From positions 1 to 64,000 of the forward strand of contig NZ_JANCMW010000005.1 in the NCBI RefSeq assembly GCF_029207565.1: a stretch of 64,000 bases of DNA, given 5' to 3'. Position 1 is the first letter of the stretch, and every line of letters begins with the position of its first letter. Made by a program: the position numbers and the translations under genes. Below are positions 51,391 through 61,733 of this stretch, piece after piece. The DNA is from Marinobacter iranensis. Its GTDB lineage: Bacteria; Pseudomonadota; Gammaproteobacteria; Pseudomonadales; Oleiphilaceae. The notes below the pieces were generated by a model. That model was not told the DNA's origin. It did not search any database and saw nothing but the letters and a program-made list of their open reading frames with translations.

Positions 51391-52644
51391 ATGCAGAAAT
51401 ACTCCGGATTCGGACTGCTAAGACACGCGCTGACCTACCACGAGAACTGGCAGCGAGTCTGGCGTAACCCCAAGCCGAAAAAGAAATACGACGTCATCAT
51501 CGTTGGGGGTGGTGGCCATGGTCTTGCAACCGCCTACTATCTGGCCAAGGTACACAACATAACCAACGTGGCCGTGGTCGAGAAAGGCTATCTCGGTGGG
51601 GGCAATACGGCACGTAACACCACGATCGTTCGTTCCAACTACCTCTGGGACGAAGCGGCCCTGCTCTACGAACACGCCATGAAACTCTGGGAAGGACTTT
51701 CGCAGGAACTGAACTACAACCTGATGTTCTCCCAGCGTGGCGTATTGAACCTCGGCCATACCCTGCAGGATATGCGCGACATTCATCGGCGGGTGAGTGC
51801 CAACCGCCTCAACGGCATCGACAGCGAAGCGCTGGATACCCAGGGCGTTCAAGAGATCGTGCCCATCATGGACTGTTCCGCCAACCGCCGCTATCCGGTG
51901 CTGGGCGCGTCCTGGCAACCTCGCGCCGGTGTAGCACGGCACGATGCCGTCGCCTGGGGTTTTGCCCGCGCGGCCGACGCCATGGGCGTAGACCTGATTC
52001 AACAGTGCGAAGTCGCCGACATCCTGACTGAGGACGGAGCCGCCATCGGCGTGGAAACCAAGCAGCATGGCGCTATCTACGGTGATCGTATTGGCTGTGT
52101 CGTGGCGGGTAATTCAGGGGTATTGGCGAAGATGGCGGGCTTCCAGCTGCCCATTGAGTCCCACCCGTTGCAGGCCCTGGTCTCTGAACCGATCCGCCCG
52201 ATCCTGGATACCGTGGTGATGTCGAATCACGTGCATGGCTACATCTCCCAATCCGACAAGGGCGACCTGGTGATCGGCGCCGGCATCGACGGCTACAACG
52301 GCTACGGCCAACGCGGGTCCTACCCAACGGTTGAGCATACACTCCAGGCCATCGTTGAAATGTTCCCGATCTTCAGCCGGGTAAGGATGAACCGCCAGTG
52401 GGGAGGCATCGTCGATACCTGCCCGGACGCCTGTCCGATCATCTCCGATACCCCCGTGGAGAACCTGTTCTTTAACTGCGGATGGGGCACTGGCGGCTTC
52501 AAGGCCACTCCGGGGTCCGGTCATGTCTTTGCAAATACCCTGGCAACAGGCCGGCCGAATGAACTGGCCAAGCCATTCTCAATGTTCCGTTTCCACAACG
52601 GTGCCCTGATCGATGAACACGGCGCCGCCGGTGTGGCCCACTGA
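51391..52644 (+). CDS. soxB: sarcosine oxidase beta subunit
   Basis: 417 residues from the ATG at 51391 (AGAGGACC upstream), the usual length. FAD motif [20 protein letters not shown] (residues 36-55) and [20 protein letters not shown]. His184 in GVARHDAV matches the histidine that holds covalent FMN in heterotetrameric sarcosine oxidases. It oxidises sarcosine to glycine with transfer of the methyl carbon to THF in the alpha subunit and production of H2O2. First gene of soxBDAG-purU. Confidence 0.93.
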   Translation: MQKYSGFGLLRHALTYHENWQRVWRNPKPKKKYDVIIVGGGGHGLATAYYLAKVHNITNVAVVEKGYLGGGNTARNTTIVRSNYLWDEAALLYEHAMKLWEGLSQELNYNLMFSQRGVLNLGHTLQDMRDIHRRVSANRLNGIDSEALDTQGVQEIVPIMDCSANRRYPVLGASWQPRAGVARHDAVAWGFARAADAMGVDLIQQCEVADILTEDGAAIGVETKQHGAIYGDRIGCVVAGNSGVLAKMAGFQLPIESHPLQALVSEPIRPILDTVVMSNHVHGYISQSDKGDLVIGAGIDGYNGYGQRGSYPTVEHTLQAIVEMFPIFSRVRMNRQWGGIVDTCPDACPIISDTPVENLFFNCGWGTGGFKATPGSGHVFANTLATGRPNELAKPFSMFRFHNGALIDEHGAAGVAH

Positions 52645-52658
52645 TAGAGGACAAGCCC

Positions 52659-52961
52659 ATGTTTTATATTTTTTGCCCCTACTGTGATGAGCATCGTGAG
52701 GAAGAAGAGTTCCACCCCAAGGGCCAGGCCCACCTGTCACGCCCGGCGGACCCGGATGCGTGTACCGACGAAGAATGGGGAAATTTCATCTACTTCCGCG
52801 ACAACCCGCGCGGCATTCATCATGAGATCTGGGTTCATGCCATCGGCTGTCGCAAGTTCTTCAACGTCACACGCGACACCCAGAGTTATGAAATCCTGGA
52901 ATCCTACCGGATGGGGAGTGCACCGCGCATTACCCAACTCACCGACAAACAGCAGTCCTGA
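52659..52961 (+). CDS. soxD: sarcosine oxidase delta subunit
   Basis: 100 residues. Zinc-binding residues are visible: Cys6 and Cys9 (FCPYCDEHREE), and His60/Cys64 (HAIGCRKFFN). RDNPRGIHHEIWVHAIGC is the conserved core. A structural subunit of the tetramer. 14 bp after soxB and 11 bp before soxA. Confidence 0.92.
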   Translation: MFYIFCPYCDEHREEEEFHPKGQAHLSRPADPDACTDEEWGNFIYFRDNPRGIHHEIWVHAIGCRKFFNVTRDTQSYEILESYRMGSAPRITQLTDKQQS

Positions 52962-52972
52962 GAGGCGCCGAC

Positions 52973-55900
52973 ATGACCCAATTCAACCGTCTCGACAACG
53001 GCGGCCGGATCGACCGCAGCAAGCTCCTGAGCTTTGAATTCAATGGCCAACGCTATAAGGGGTTTGCCGGCGATACCCTGGCCTCGGCATTGCTCGCCAA
53101 TGGCGTCGACGTAATCGGCCGCAGTTTCAAATACAGCCGTCCCCGCGGTATTGTCGCCGCCAGTGCCGAGGAACCAAACGCGGTATTCCAGCTTGGAGCG
53201 ACGGAAGCGACCCAGGTACCGAACGTCCGGGCCACCCAGCAGGAGCTGTTTGATGGCCTGGTCAGCCAGCCCACCAGCGGCTGGCCGAGCCTGAGTTTTG
53301 ACTTCATGGGCGTTTTCGGCACCCTTCTGGGCCGTATGCTTCCACCAGGCTTCTACTACAAGACGTTCATGTTCCCCCAGGCTGCCTGGGATACCTATGA
53401 AAAATACATTCGCAAAGCGGCCGGCCTGGGCCGTTCGCCGCGTGAACCGGACGTCGACACCTACGATCATCTGAACCACCACACCGACGTGCTCATCGTC
53501 GGGGCCGGGCCTTCCGGGCTCTCGGCCGCCCTGTCCGCCGCACGTGCCGGCGCACGTGTCATTCTCGCCGATGAACAGGCGGAAATGGGTGGCTCATTAC
53601 TCGATAGCAACGACAGGCTGGATGACAAACCCGCCGCCGAGTGGGTGAAGGCCACGCTGGAGGAACTGGCCAGGTACGACAACGTGTTGCTGCTACCCCG
53701 CGCCACCGTAAATGGTTACCACGACCACAACTTCCTGACCATTCACGAACGGCGTACTGATCATCGTGGCGACCGTGCCCCGGCGAACCTTTCACGCCAG
53801 CGTCTGCACCGGGTGCGCGCCAAGTGGGTAGTGCTTGCCACCGGTGCCCACGAGCGGCCACTGGTCTACGGCAACAACGACCTTCCGGGCTGTATGCTGG
53901 CCTCGGCGGTATCGACTTACATCAATCGATATGCCGTCGTGCCTGGTAGCAGATTGGTGCTAATGACCACCAACGACAACGCTTACCGCACCGCGTTCGA
54001 CTGGCAGGACGCCGGGCGGGAGGTTGTCGCTATTGTTGATACCCGGGCATACGTTACCGGTGCCTGGCAGGAAGAGGCTGAACGGCGAGGTATCAAGGTT
54101 CTGAAAGGAAAAGCGGTGATCGAGGCGCGGGGTGGCCAGCGCGTAACGGGCGCCCTGGTGACCGGCTTGACAACCGACGGCAACAAGGTCGCAGGTGACA
54201 GTCAGCTGTTGCGATGTGACACTCTGGCAAGCTCCGGCGGCTGGAGCCCCGTGGTACACCTGTCCTGTCACACCGGCAGCCGGCCGGTGTGGGATGATGA
54301 TGTTATTGGCTTTTTGCCCGGCAAAACAGTCCAGCGACAACTCGTTGCCGGCGCCGTGAATGGACGATTTGCACTCGACGATTGCCTCACGGATGGTGCC
54401 AGCATTGGCGCCGAGGCAGCCACCAATGCCGGTTTTCCAGCGGAACCCGCCATCGTTCCGTCTGCGAGAACACGGCCTGAAACCCGTGCCATGGCCCTGT
54501 TCTGCATACCGCACCACAAGCGGAACAGTCGGGCTCCGAAGCAGTTCGTTGATTTCCAGACCGACGTTACCGCCGCCGCCATCGAACTGGCGACACGGGA
54601 AGGTTTCGAGTCCATCGAACACATTAAACGGTATACGGCGATGGGTTTTGGCACCGACCAGGGCAAGCTCGGCAACATAAACGGCATGGCCGTTGCGGCC
54701 AAGTCCCTGAACCAGACCATTCCCCAAACCGGTACCACCATATTCCGGCCGAACTACACGCCGGTGACCTTCGGCGCTATTGCCGGGCGCCACTGTAACG
54801 ACCTGTTTGACCCGATGCGCTATAGCGCCATGCATGAATGGCACGTCAAACACGGCGCCAAGTTCGAGGACGTGGGCCAGTGGAAGCGCCCCTGGTACTT
54901 CCCCAAGCCCGGCGAAACCATGCAGCAGGCGCTGGACCGCGAGTGCCTGGCCACCCGTGAAAGTGTTGGTGTCCTTGACGCCTCCACCCTGGGCAAGATC
55001 GACATCCAGGGTAAGGACGCACGGGAATTCCTCGGCCGCGCTTACACCAATGCCTGGGCCAAACTGCCAGTGGGCAAGTGTCGCTACGGCCTGATGTGTA
55101 AAGAGGACGGCATGGTCTTCGACGACGGTGTTACCTCCTGTATGGGTGAGAACCACTTCGTGATGACCACCACCACTGGTGGCGCCGCCGGGGTACTGGA
55201 ATGGCTGGAGCTCTACCATCAGACCGAGTGGCCGGAGCTCGAAGTTTACTTCAATACCGTGACCGACCACTGGGCCACCATGACCATTGCCGGGCCGAAC
55301 GCACGTAAGCTGTTGGCCGAACTGACGGACGACATTGATCTGGACAAGGACAACTTCAAGTTCATGGACTGGCGGCAAGGAACCGTGGCGGGTGTGCCAG
55401 CGCGGGTGTTCCGCATTTCCTTCACCGGCGAACTCTCCTATGAAATCAACGTACAGGCGAACTATGGCCTGCACGTCTGGGAGAAGCTGTTCGAGCATGG
55501 CGCCAAGTACAATCTGACGCCCTACGGGACAGAGACAATGCACATCCTGCGTGCCGAGAAAGGTTTCATCATATCCGGACAGGACACCGACGGCTCCGTT
55601 CATCCCTATGACCTCGGCATGAGTTGGGCTGTTAAAGAGGACAAGCCGTTCAGTTTCATTGGCAAGCGCGGTATGAAACGCGAAGACTGCGTGCGGGAAA
55701 ACCGTAAGCAGTTGGTCGGTATAAAAACGAAAGACCCCAGTATTGTACTGCCCGAAGGTGCCCAGGCTGTGGACGATCCCAATCATCCTGTGCCGGTGCC
55801 AATGTTGGGGCACATCACCTCCAGCTACTACAGTGCGTGCCTCGGCCGTTCCATAGCGATGGGTGTGATCAAAGGTGGCCATAACCGCATGGGCGATACC

Positions 55901-55993
55901 GTCCACTACCCGCTGACCGACGGTCGGGTTGTCGAAGCGGAAATCTGCAGCACTATCTTTCTGGATCCAAAAGGGGAACGTCAAAATGTCTGA
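52973..55993 (+). CDS. soxA: sarcosine oxidase alpha subunit
   Basis: 1006 residues, the full length. N-terminal domain with SFKYSRPRGIVAASAEEPNA (a 2Fe-2S-like fold without cluster cysteines), NAD-binding domain at LIVGAGPSGLSAALSAARAG (about residues 175-194), and a C-terminal GcvT-like folate-binding aminomethyltransferase domain (about 610-1000: FDPMRYSAMHEWHVKHGAKF, ISFTGELSYEINVQANYG). The folate domain traps formaldehyde as 5,10-methylene-THF. The stop overlaps soxG by 8 bp. Confidence 0.93.
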   Translation: MTQFNRLDNGGRIDRSKLLSFEFNGQRYKGFAGDTLASALLANGVDVIGRSFKYSRPRGIVAASAEEPNAVFQLGATEATQVPNVRATQQELFDGLVSQPTSGWPSLSFDFMGVFGTLLGRMLPPGFYYKTFMFPQAAWDTYEKYIRKAAGLGRSPREPDVDTYDHLNHHTDVLIVGAGPSGLSAALSAARAGARVILADEQAEMGGSLLDSNDRLDDKPAAEWVKATLEELARYDNVLLLPRATVNGYHDHNFLTIHERRTDHRGDRAPANLSRQRLHRVRAKWVVLATGAHERPLVYGNNDLPGCMLASAVSTYINRYAVVPGSRLVLMTTNDNAYRTAFDWQDAGREVVAIVDTRAYVTGAWQEEAERRGIKVLKGKAVIEARGGQRVTGALVTGLTTDGNKVAGDSQLLRCDTLASSGGWSPVVHLSCHTGSRPVWDDDVIGFLPGKTVQRQLVAGAVNGRFALDDCLTDGASIGAEAATNAGFPAEPAIVPSARTRPETRAMALFCIPHHKRNSRAPKQFVDFQTDVTAAAIELATREGFESIEHIKRYTAMGFGTDQGKLGNINGMAVAAKSLNQTIPQTGTTIFRPNYTPVTFGAIAGRHCNDLFDPMRYSAMHEWHVKHGAKFEDVGQWKRPWYFPKPGETMQQALDRECLATRESVGVLDASTLGKIDIQGKDAREFLGRAYTNAWAKLPVGKCRYGLMCKEDGMVFDDGVTSCMGENHFVMTTTTGGAAGVLEWLELYHQTEWPELEVYFNTVTDHWATMTIAGPNARKLLAELTDDIDLDKDNFKFMDWRQGTVAGVPARVFRISFTGELSYEINVQANYGLHVWEKLFEHGAKYNLTPYGTETMHILRAEKGFIISGQDTDGSVHPYDLGMSWAVKEDKPFSFIGKRGMKREDCVRENRKQLVGIKTKDPSIVLPEGAQAVDDPNHPVPVPMLGHITSSYYSACLGRSIAMGVIKGGHNRMGDTVHYPLTDGRVVEAEICSTIFLDPKGERQNV

Positions 55994-56651
55994 AGCAGTC
56001 AAAGAGGCAGTCGCTGAGCCGGCCCTGGTGGCCATCATGGAACAGTTGCCAAAGACAGAGGTTCCGGCCCGCAGTCCGCTGGCGCACCATACGGAAGTCT
56101 TGTCCAGACCAACCCACGAGAACCCGGGCGTCCGCCTGTGGGAGAACGCTCTGAGAACCCACCTGGCGTTACGGGGAGACGCCGGCAGCGCCGACTTTGC
56201 CCGGGGTGTGGAAGCCGCCACAGGGCTGGCACTCCCGGAACGGTTGCAGTGCCATCAGTCCGGGGAGTGGGCGCTGAGCTGGGTCGCACCCGACGAATGG
56301 CTACTGACTGGCCCGGGCGATCAGGCATTGGCCATGGAAATGTCGCTGCGTGAAGAGCTTGATGGCCACTATGCCGTGATCAACCTCAGCGGTGGCCAGA
56401 CGATGCTGAGGTTGTCTGGCCCCAAAGCACGCCTGGTACTGATGAAAAGCTGCCCCTACGACGTGCACGACCGCCACTTCCCGGTTGGAAAGGTCGTGAC
56501 TACGGTGCTGGCTAAATCCCAGGCTACGATTCGTCGCGTTGGTGAGGAGGATTGGGAACTGGTGGTACGCCGCAGTTTTGCGGACTACGTCTGGCGCTGG
56601 CTGGTGGATGCGAGCCAGGAATACCGCCTGAGCCTGGGCCATCCCGAATAA
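55986..56651 (+). CDS. soxG: sarcosine oxidase gamma subunit
   Basis: 221 residues from the ATG at 55986, which overlaps the soxA stop; GGGAACG upstream. GcvT-like fold: CHQSGEWALSWVAPDEWLLT, INLSGGQTMLRLSGPKARLV, SCPYDVHDRHFPVGKVVTT and ADYVWRWLVDASQEY. It contacts the alpha/beta subunits in the tetramer. Translation is likely coupled to soxA. Confidence 0.9.
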   Translation: MSEAVKEAVAEPALVAIMEQLPKTEVPARSPLAHHTEVLSRPTHENPGVRLWENALRTHLALRGDAGSADFARGVEAATGLALPERLQCHQSGEWALSWVAPDEWLLTGPGDQALAMEMSLREELDGHYAVINLSGGQTMLRLSGPKARLVLMKSCPYDVHDRHFPVGKVVTTVLAKSQATIRRVGEEDWELVVRRSFADYVWRWLVDASQEYRLSLGHPE

Positions 56652-56665
56652 AAGAGGGTAAAGGT

Positions 56666-57532
56666 ATGGGTGCCAAAGATAATCTCTGGATCCTGACGGC
56701 TCAATGTCCAAGCCGCCTGGGCACTGTCGATGTCGTCACTCGCAGCCTCGCCGAAAGCGAGAACTACGTTGTGGCGATGAACTCGTTTGACGACAAGGCC
56801 ACCGAAAGCTTCAGTATTCGCGTGGAGTTTCGGCCGCTGGGAGGCGAAACCTCGCTGGAGAAATTCCGTGAACTGTTCGAACCCCGCGCGGAGAGGTTCG
56901 ACATGCAATGGCAATTGACCGAACCAAATCACCGGACCCGTGTCGCCATCATGGTCTCAAAATACGACCATTGCCTGAACGACCTGCTTTACCGCTACCG
57001 TACAGGCGAACTTGCCATTGATATTCCACTGATCATCTCCAACCATCCGGACCTGAAGCCATTGGCGGAATGGCATGGCATCCCCTACTTTCACCTGCCG
57101 ATCACCCCCGACACCAAGCCTGAGCAGGAAGAGCAGGTGTGGCAGTTAATTAACGAATACCGGTGCGAACTGGTTGTTCTGGCCCGCTACATGCAGGTTC
57201 TGTCAGCAGCCATGGCGGCCAGGCTCGACGGTTGGGCAATCAATATCCACCATTCCCTGTTGCCGGGATTCAAAGGGGCCAAGCCCTATCACCAGGCCTG
57301 GGAAAAGGGTGTAAAACTGGTCGGTGCTACGGCCCATTATGTGAACAACGACCTGGATGAAGGCCCTATCATCACACAGGGTGTTCAAGCGGTGGATCAC
57401 AATCATTATCCGGAAGAGTTGGTGGCAAAAGGCCAGGACATTGAAAGCCATACCCTGGCCAATGCCGTTCGCTATCATATCCAGAAGCGAGTGTTTTTGA
57501 CCGGAAACCGGACCGTAGTGTTTCCGGACTAA
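56666..57532 (+). CDS. purU: formyltetrahydrofolate deformylase
   Basis: 288 residues from the ATG at 56666 (AGAGGGTAAAGG upstream), matching the family length. N-terminal ACT domain (WILTAQCPSRLGTVDVVTRS) and C-terminal formyl transferase fold with the NIHHSLLPGFKGAKPYHQAW catalytic block and DLDEGPIITQGV. It releases formate and THF from 10-formyl-THF, which regenerates THF for sarcosine oxidase. 14 bp after soxG, last gene of the sox operon. Confidence 0.93.
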   Translation: MGAKDNLWILTAQCPSRLGTVDVVTRSLAESENYVVAMNSFDDKATESFSIRVEFRPLGGETSLEKFRELFEPRAERFDMQWQLTEPNHRTRVAIMVSKYDHCLNDLLYRYRTGELAIDIPLIISNHPDLKPLAEWHGIPYFHLPITPDTKPEQEEQVWQLINEYRCELVVLARYMQVLSAAMAARLDGWAINIHHSLLPGFKGAKPYHQAWEKGVKLVGATAHYVNNDLDEGPIITQGVQAVDHNHYPEELVAKGQDIESHTLANAVRYHIQKRVFLTGNRTVVFPD

Positions 57533-57560
57533 ATGACCGCCATTATCGAGCGCGGTACTG

Positions 57561-58766
57561 TCACTGTTGCTGGCCATGCAAGCGGAAGATTGTGCGATGG
57601 AAGGCGATCAGCACAATGGTCAGCACGCAAATAATCGCCCCGACCAAGAATGGCAACGCCGGACCGCCCCAGGTCCATAACAGGCCAGCCGTTGTGCTGG
57701 CCAGGAACAGGCTGATACCGCTTACGAGATTGAAGAAACCGAACGCAGTTCCCCGTAACGCCTTGGGTGCGGTATCGGCCACCATGGTGGCTAACAGCCC
57801 CTGGGTCATTCCCATGTGGACTCCCCAGATAGCCACGCCAACCAGTGTCCAGAGCCAGTGACTGGCGACCGCCAGAATGACGTCCGCCACGATCAGGACC
57901 AGCAAGCCCATGATCAGGAGCTGGCGGTGACCCATTTGATCGGAAAGCTTTCCAAAGGGATAGGCACAAAGCGCATAGGCGATATTCATGACCACCAGCA
58001 CCAGTGGTAGCAAGGCGACTTCCAGACCTCCATCTTCAGCGCGCAACAACAGGAAAGCTTCGCTGAACCTTGCCAGGGTGAACAGTGCCCCGATCACCAC
58101 GACCATCCAATAGGCCCTGTTAAGCTGTTTAAGGCTTTCCCGGCTGATGGGATTGGTTCGCCGCTCCGTAATCGGCGCTTCCGGCTCTCGAATTCCTACA
58201 ACCAGCAGGGCAACGCCCAGAAACGCTGGTATCACCGCCACCCAGAATACAGCCTGGTAGTCATTGTCCCAGAGCAGCATCAGGCCAATGGCCAGGAGCG
58301 GCCCAAGGAAGGCGCCAACCGTATCAAGGGATTGCCTTAGCCCGTAGGCCGCACCTCTCAGCGAAGCAGGCGCAAGATCTGCTACCAGCGCATCACGAGG
58401 TGCTCCGCGGATGCCCTTGCCCACCCGGTCGGTAAGCCTGGCGGCAATAATCCACCCGATACCCGTAGCCAACGCAAAAACGGGTTTGGTCAGTGCGCCC
58501 AAACCATAGCCCAGAACGGCCAGCCCCTTGCGCTTTCCGAGGTAGTCGCTCAGAGCGCCGGAGAATACCTTCACAATCTGCGCCGTGGCTTCTGCGGCTC
58601 CTTCAATGAGGCCAACAAGAAGTGCGCTGGCGCCCAGTACCGAGACCAGGTAAACCGGTAACAGGCTATGAATGATTTCAGAAGAAACATCCATCAACAG
58701 GCTGACAAAGCCCAGTACCCAGATACCCGTGGGCAGCTGTTTTTTCAAAGCGGCGGAGGTAGTCAA
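57561..58766 (-). CDS. MFS transporter
   Basis: 401 residues with about twelve membrane segments. GFVSLLMDVSSEIIHSLLPV and RLTDRVGKGIRGAPRDALVA are characteristic of a widespread uncharacterised MFS group. TTG at 58766, preceded by AAGGGA, appears to be the start. It is convergent with purU (28 bp apart) and lies downstream of trkH on the same strand (42 bp). Substrate unknown. Confidence 0.82.
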   Translation of the reverse strand: MTTSAALKKQLPTGIWVLGFVSLLMDVSSEIIHSLLPVYLVSVLGASALLVGLIEGAAEATAQIVKVFSGALSDYLGKRKGLAVLGYGLGALTKPVFALATGIGWIIAARLTDRVGKGIRGAPRDALVADLAPASLRGAAYGLRQSLDTVGAFLGPLLAIGLMLLWDNDYQAVFWVAVIPAFLGVALLVVGIREPEAPITERRTNPISRESLKQLNRAYWMVVVIGALFTLARFSEAFLLLRAEDGGLEVALLPLVLVVMNIAYALCAYPFGKLSDQMGHRQLLIMGLLVLIVADVILAVASHWLWTLVGVAIWGVHMGMTQGLLATMVADTAPKALRGTAFGFFNLVSGISLFLASTTAGLLWTWGGPALPFLVGAIICVLTIVLIAFHRTIFRLHGQQQ

Positions 58767-58808
58767 CGTAGTCCCTTACTCATTGATTTCAGGTGGAGCG
58801 GCTAAAAC

Positions 58809-60266
58809 TCAGTTGCGCCAGAACTGGGGCGAAAACATCACAAACACACTCAGGAGCTCCAGCCGACCAAGCAACATGGCGACCATCAATACCCATTTCG
58901 CTGCGTCAGGTATTGGCTCGAAGTTTCCTGCCGGTCCGATGGTTTCACCCAACCCTGGTCCGACATTTGCCAACGCGGTCACTGCACCGGTCAGGCTCGT
59001 CACCAGGTCGAGCCCCAGCAATGCCAGAATCGCTGCGACAACCGCAAGGGTCGCCAGGAAAATGAAGGAAAACGCCACGCTGGAAGCAACAATTTCATCG
59101 CTGATAATGCGGCCATTGTAGTGACGGGCGACCACAGCATTGGGATGAAGCAATCGGAGCACCTGCTCTCTTAGCAACAACATCGATAATTGAAAACGGA
59201 AGATCTTCATACCACCACTGGTGGATCCGGAACAACCGCCTACAAACGTCAGGAAAAAGAACAAGACAACAACAAAGGGGCCCCACAGCGAGTAATCCTG
59301 GGAGGCATAGCCTGTAGTAGTAACAACCGAAGTCACATTGAATAAGGCATGCACGAAGGCATCCAACGGAAAAGTCCCTTCATTGACTACCCGATAAACG
59401 GCAATCACTACGGCCAGAATCAATAGAAAACGGAGAAAGAAGTGAACCTGCTGATCCCTCAACAAGGGCTGGGCATGACCATTAAGCAGTCTGACAAACA
59501 GGAAAAACGGTATGCCACCCAACATCATGAATATGGATGAAGCGAAAAGTATGGATAACTGGTCGAACTGTCCCATGGAACTGTCCGACGTGGAGTACCC
59601 CCCTGTCGAAACGGTGGTCAGTGCGTGGTTCACCGCGTTGAAAAGGTCCATACCCAGCACCCAGTACACGGTGATGCAGCCAAAGGTTAATGCGAGATAA
59701 CTGAACACCAGGCCACGAGCCAAGCGGCTGGTGCGGGGAACAGCCTTTTCGGTCCATTCCGACGATTCCGTCGCAAACAGGCGCATGCCACCGATTCTCA
59801 GGAAAGGCAGGATAGCGACCGCCATGCCAATAATCCCGATGCCGCCCATCCACTGCATGACCGAGCGCCAGAGCAGGATATCGCCAGGCATATGATCGAG
59901 GCCTGCCATGACCGTTGAGCCTGTGGTCGTAACGCCTGAAATACTCTCAAAGAATGCATCCGTAACCGAGAGCCCCAGGCCACTCAGTAATAGCGGCAGG
60001 CTGGAGAAAAGCGGAATAACAACCCAGGCCGAAACAGTCAGGATAAACATCTGCCTCTGCTTTAATGCGTGCCGTTCTCGCCCCGCGCTCAGGAAGCATG
60101 CCAGCCCCACACCAAAACAAATACAGGCCGACTTCACGAATGCAAGCCAGTCCGGGGTATCCCCAAACATCAAAAGGTTCACGGGAAGTGTCATCATGAA
60201 GCTAAGGAGAATGAGCAGGAAGCCCAGAATCTGGATCACGGGCAGTAGATTGAAAAGTGGCATCAT
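58809..60266 (-). CDS. trkH: TrkH family potassium uptake protein
   Basis: 485 residues. Four pore repeats are recognisable, with filter-like loops SGVTTTGSTVM, STGGYSTSDS, VTTTGYASQDYS and TALANVGPGLGE. GGCSGSTSGGMKIFRFQLSM is the TrkH/TrkG signature. It imports potassium with TrkA (not in this window), which in salt-adapted bacteria is part of the early response to osmotic stress. Start at 60266 could also be the adjacent ATG at 60263. Confidence 0.9.
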   Translation of the reverse strand: MMPLFNLLPVIQILGFLLILLSFMMTLPVNLLMFGDTPDWLAFVKSACICFGVGLACFLSAGRERHALKQRQMFILTVSAWVVIPLFSSLPLLLSGLGLSVTDAFFESISGVTTTGSTVMAGLDHMPGDILLWRSVMQWMGGIGIIGMAVAILPFLRIGGMRLFATESSEWTEKAVPRTSRLARGLVFSYLALTFGCITVYWVLGMDLFNAVNHALTTVSTGGYSTSDSSMGQFDQLSILFASSIFMMLGGIPFFLFVRLLNGHAQPLLRDQQVHFFLRFLLILAVVIAVYRVVNEGTFPLDAFVHALFNVTSVVTTTGYASQDYSLWGPFVVVLFFFLTFVGGCSGSTSGGMKIFRFQLSMLLLREQVLRLLHPNAVVARHYNGRIISDEIVASSVAFSFIFLATLAVVAAILALLGLDLVTSLTGAVTALANVGPGLGETIGPAGNFEPIPDAAKWVLMVAMLLGRLELLSVFVMFSPQFWRN

Positions 60267-60690
60267 CAGTAACGCCCGGACCTCTCGAAAGGGTTTATGT
60301 CAGTGTTCCGCGTCGACGCGGGCTGATTAAACAGCGCCAATCTTAGCAGCCGAACGGGCGCGAGCGTAGTGACTTTCTTTATTGCCTTAGCGACTTAGTG
60401 GATCCACTGGGAAATGTCCCCCTTCGGTTATGTCCGATTAACAGGACGCACCTGTCCGTAATTTCAGACATTCCTGCTTCAAAACGGGGAATAGTGCCCT
60501 GAAAGCCAGACACTTACCCCTGACCTAACGTAATACGATCATTCGGGCGCTATTAATATACAAATAAAACAAAGACCTACGAAACTGGCATGGTTTCTGT
60601 AGGTAGACCCGTCATAAAAACAAAACCAGGCGTCACCGACAAGATAGAACGAGTGTATTTCTGTCGCTCAGATAACAATAAGGTACATCC
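60267..60690. other. intergenic region, 424 bp
   Basis: No gene is supported here. It contains the trkH promoter (leftward) and that of the binding-protein gene (rightward). A stretch around 60540-60575 is very A+T rich. An imperfect hairpin, CCTACGAAAC against GTTTCTGTAGG (60576-60603), lies about 90 bases before the ATG at 60691, in the probable leader. The minus-strand frame 60577-60771 overlaps the next gene and has no coding features. Confidence 0.45.
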
Positions 60691-61656
60691 ATGCGCTTCT
60701 TCCTCCTGGCCCTTTTGCTGGCAAGTCCCCTCTGTTTTGCGAAAACCGTTGTTGTCATTCAAAGCTACCACCTCGGATACAAATGGGATGCGGATTACAT
60801 CGATGCCATCCAGTCAGTGCTCGGCGATGATCACGAGATCCATATTTTCGAGCTGGACACCAAACGTTTACCCAAATCCGAATGGCCCCGGAAAGTCACC
60901 AGCATCGAGCAATCCATTTCCGAAATTCAGCCTGACATCGCCATTCTGGGCGACGACAATTCGTTTTCGCTGATGGCCAGCCGCCTGGTCGAAAGACAGA
61001 TTCCTGTCGTCTTTCTGGGTGTCAATGGCGGGCCCATCCAGCACCCTACCCTCAACCATGAGCTGGTTGCCGGCATTCTCGAGCGCCCTTTCTTCGCTGA
61101 AAGCATTCGTCACCTGCAGAAGGTTCTCAGAGTGGATGAGCGCTTTCTGGTACTGATGGACGATTCTCCTACCATGCGTAATGCGGTCAATGAATACTTT
61201 GGCGAGAAAAGAAGCGCCGAGGTGTATGGCTCGCAACTGGACATTGTCCTCACTAACGACAAAGACACCTGGTTGAAGTCCGTTTTTAATGCCCATGAAC
61301 GGTACGACGCCATCGTTGTTGGTACCCACCACACGATCCGCGATGCGGAGGAAAACTATGTCGAGCCAAAAGACCTTATAGGCGAGGCGTTTAGGCGCAC
61401 CCAGGTTCCCATCTTCTCGTTCTGGGATATTTTCATCGGCAAGCAACAGGCTATCGGCGGCTTCACCATTTCCGCCCACCAGGAAGGCCTTACCGCAGCA
61501 CGGCTAGCATCCATGATCCTGAAAGGTGTCAAGCCAAATCGCATTCCAAAAATGAATTCCCTGAGCGGCCACTATGTCTACAGCCAAAGCGGCATGGATC
61601 ACTGGAATCTGGAGCTTTCACCCATGATTGCCAGCCAATCCAATTTTGTTGAATAA
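60691..61656 (+). CDS. periplasmic ABC-type substrate-binding protein (ABC_sub_bind-like)
   Basis: 321 residues. Signal peptide of 17 residues (FFLLALLLASPLCFA). The mature protein has the two-lobed fold of periplasmic binding proteins of the TrpX/ABC_sub_bind type: VVVIQSYHLGYKWDADYIDA, EIQPDIAILGDDNSFSLMAS, QIPVVFLGVNGG, and the hinge segment VPIFSFWDIFIGKQQAIGGF. HLGYKWDxDY at the N-terminus is typical of a subgroup found beside signal-transduction genes. No permease is nearby; the following gene, 77 bp on, is a chemoreceptor, so it may act as a sensor component. Confidence 0.78.
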   Translation: MRFFLLALLLASPLCFAKTVVVIQSYHLGYKWDADYIDAIQSVLGDDHEIHIFELDTKRLPKSEWPRKVTSIEQSISEIQPDIAILGDDNSFSLMASRLVERQIPVVFLGVNGGPIQHPTLNHELVAGILERPFFAESIRHLQKVLRVDERFLVLMDDSPTMRNAVNEYFGEKRSAEVYGSQLDIVLTNDKDTWLKSVFNAHERYDAIVVGTHHTIRDAEENYVEPKDLIGEAFRRTQVPIFSFWDIFIGKQQAIGGFTISAHQEGLTAARLASMILKGVKPNRIPKMNSLSGHYVYSQSGMDHWNLELSPMIASQSNFVE

Positions 61657-61733
61657 AAACGGGCGACCAGCTCCAGATTATACCTGGCCAGTCGTTAACC
61701 AAGACATCGCGCACGTTTTAAAGGGGCAGAACA

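Noticed and set aside
53960..56221. 753-codon open frame on the minus strand
   Set aside because: It lies fully antisense to soxA and soxG, whose motifs are clear. Its sequence is low in recognisable motifs and is the usual by-product of strong codon bias in a GC-rich gene.
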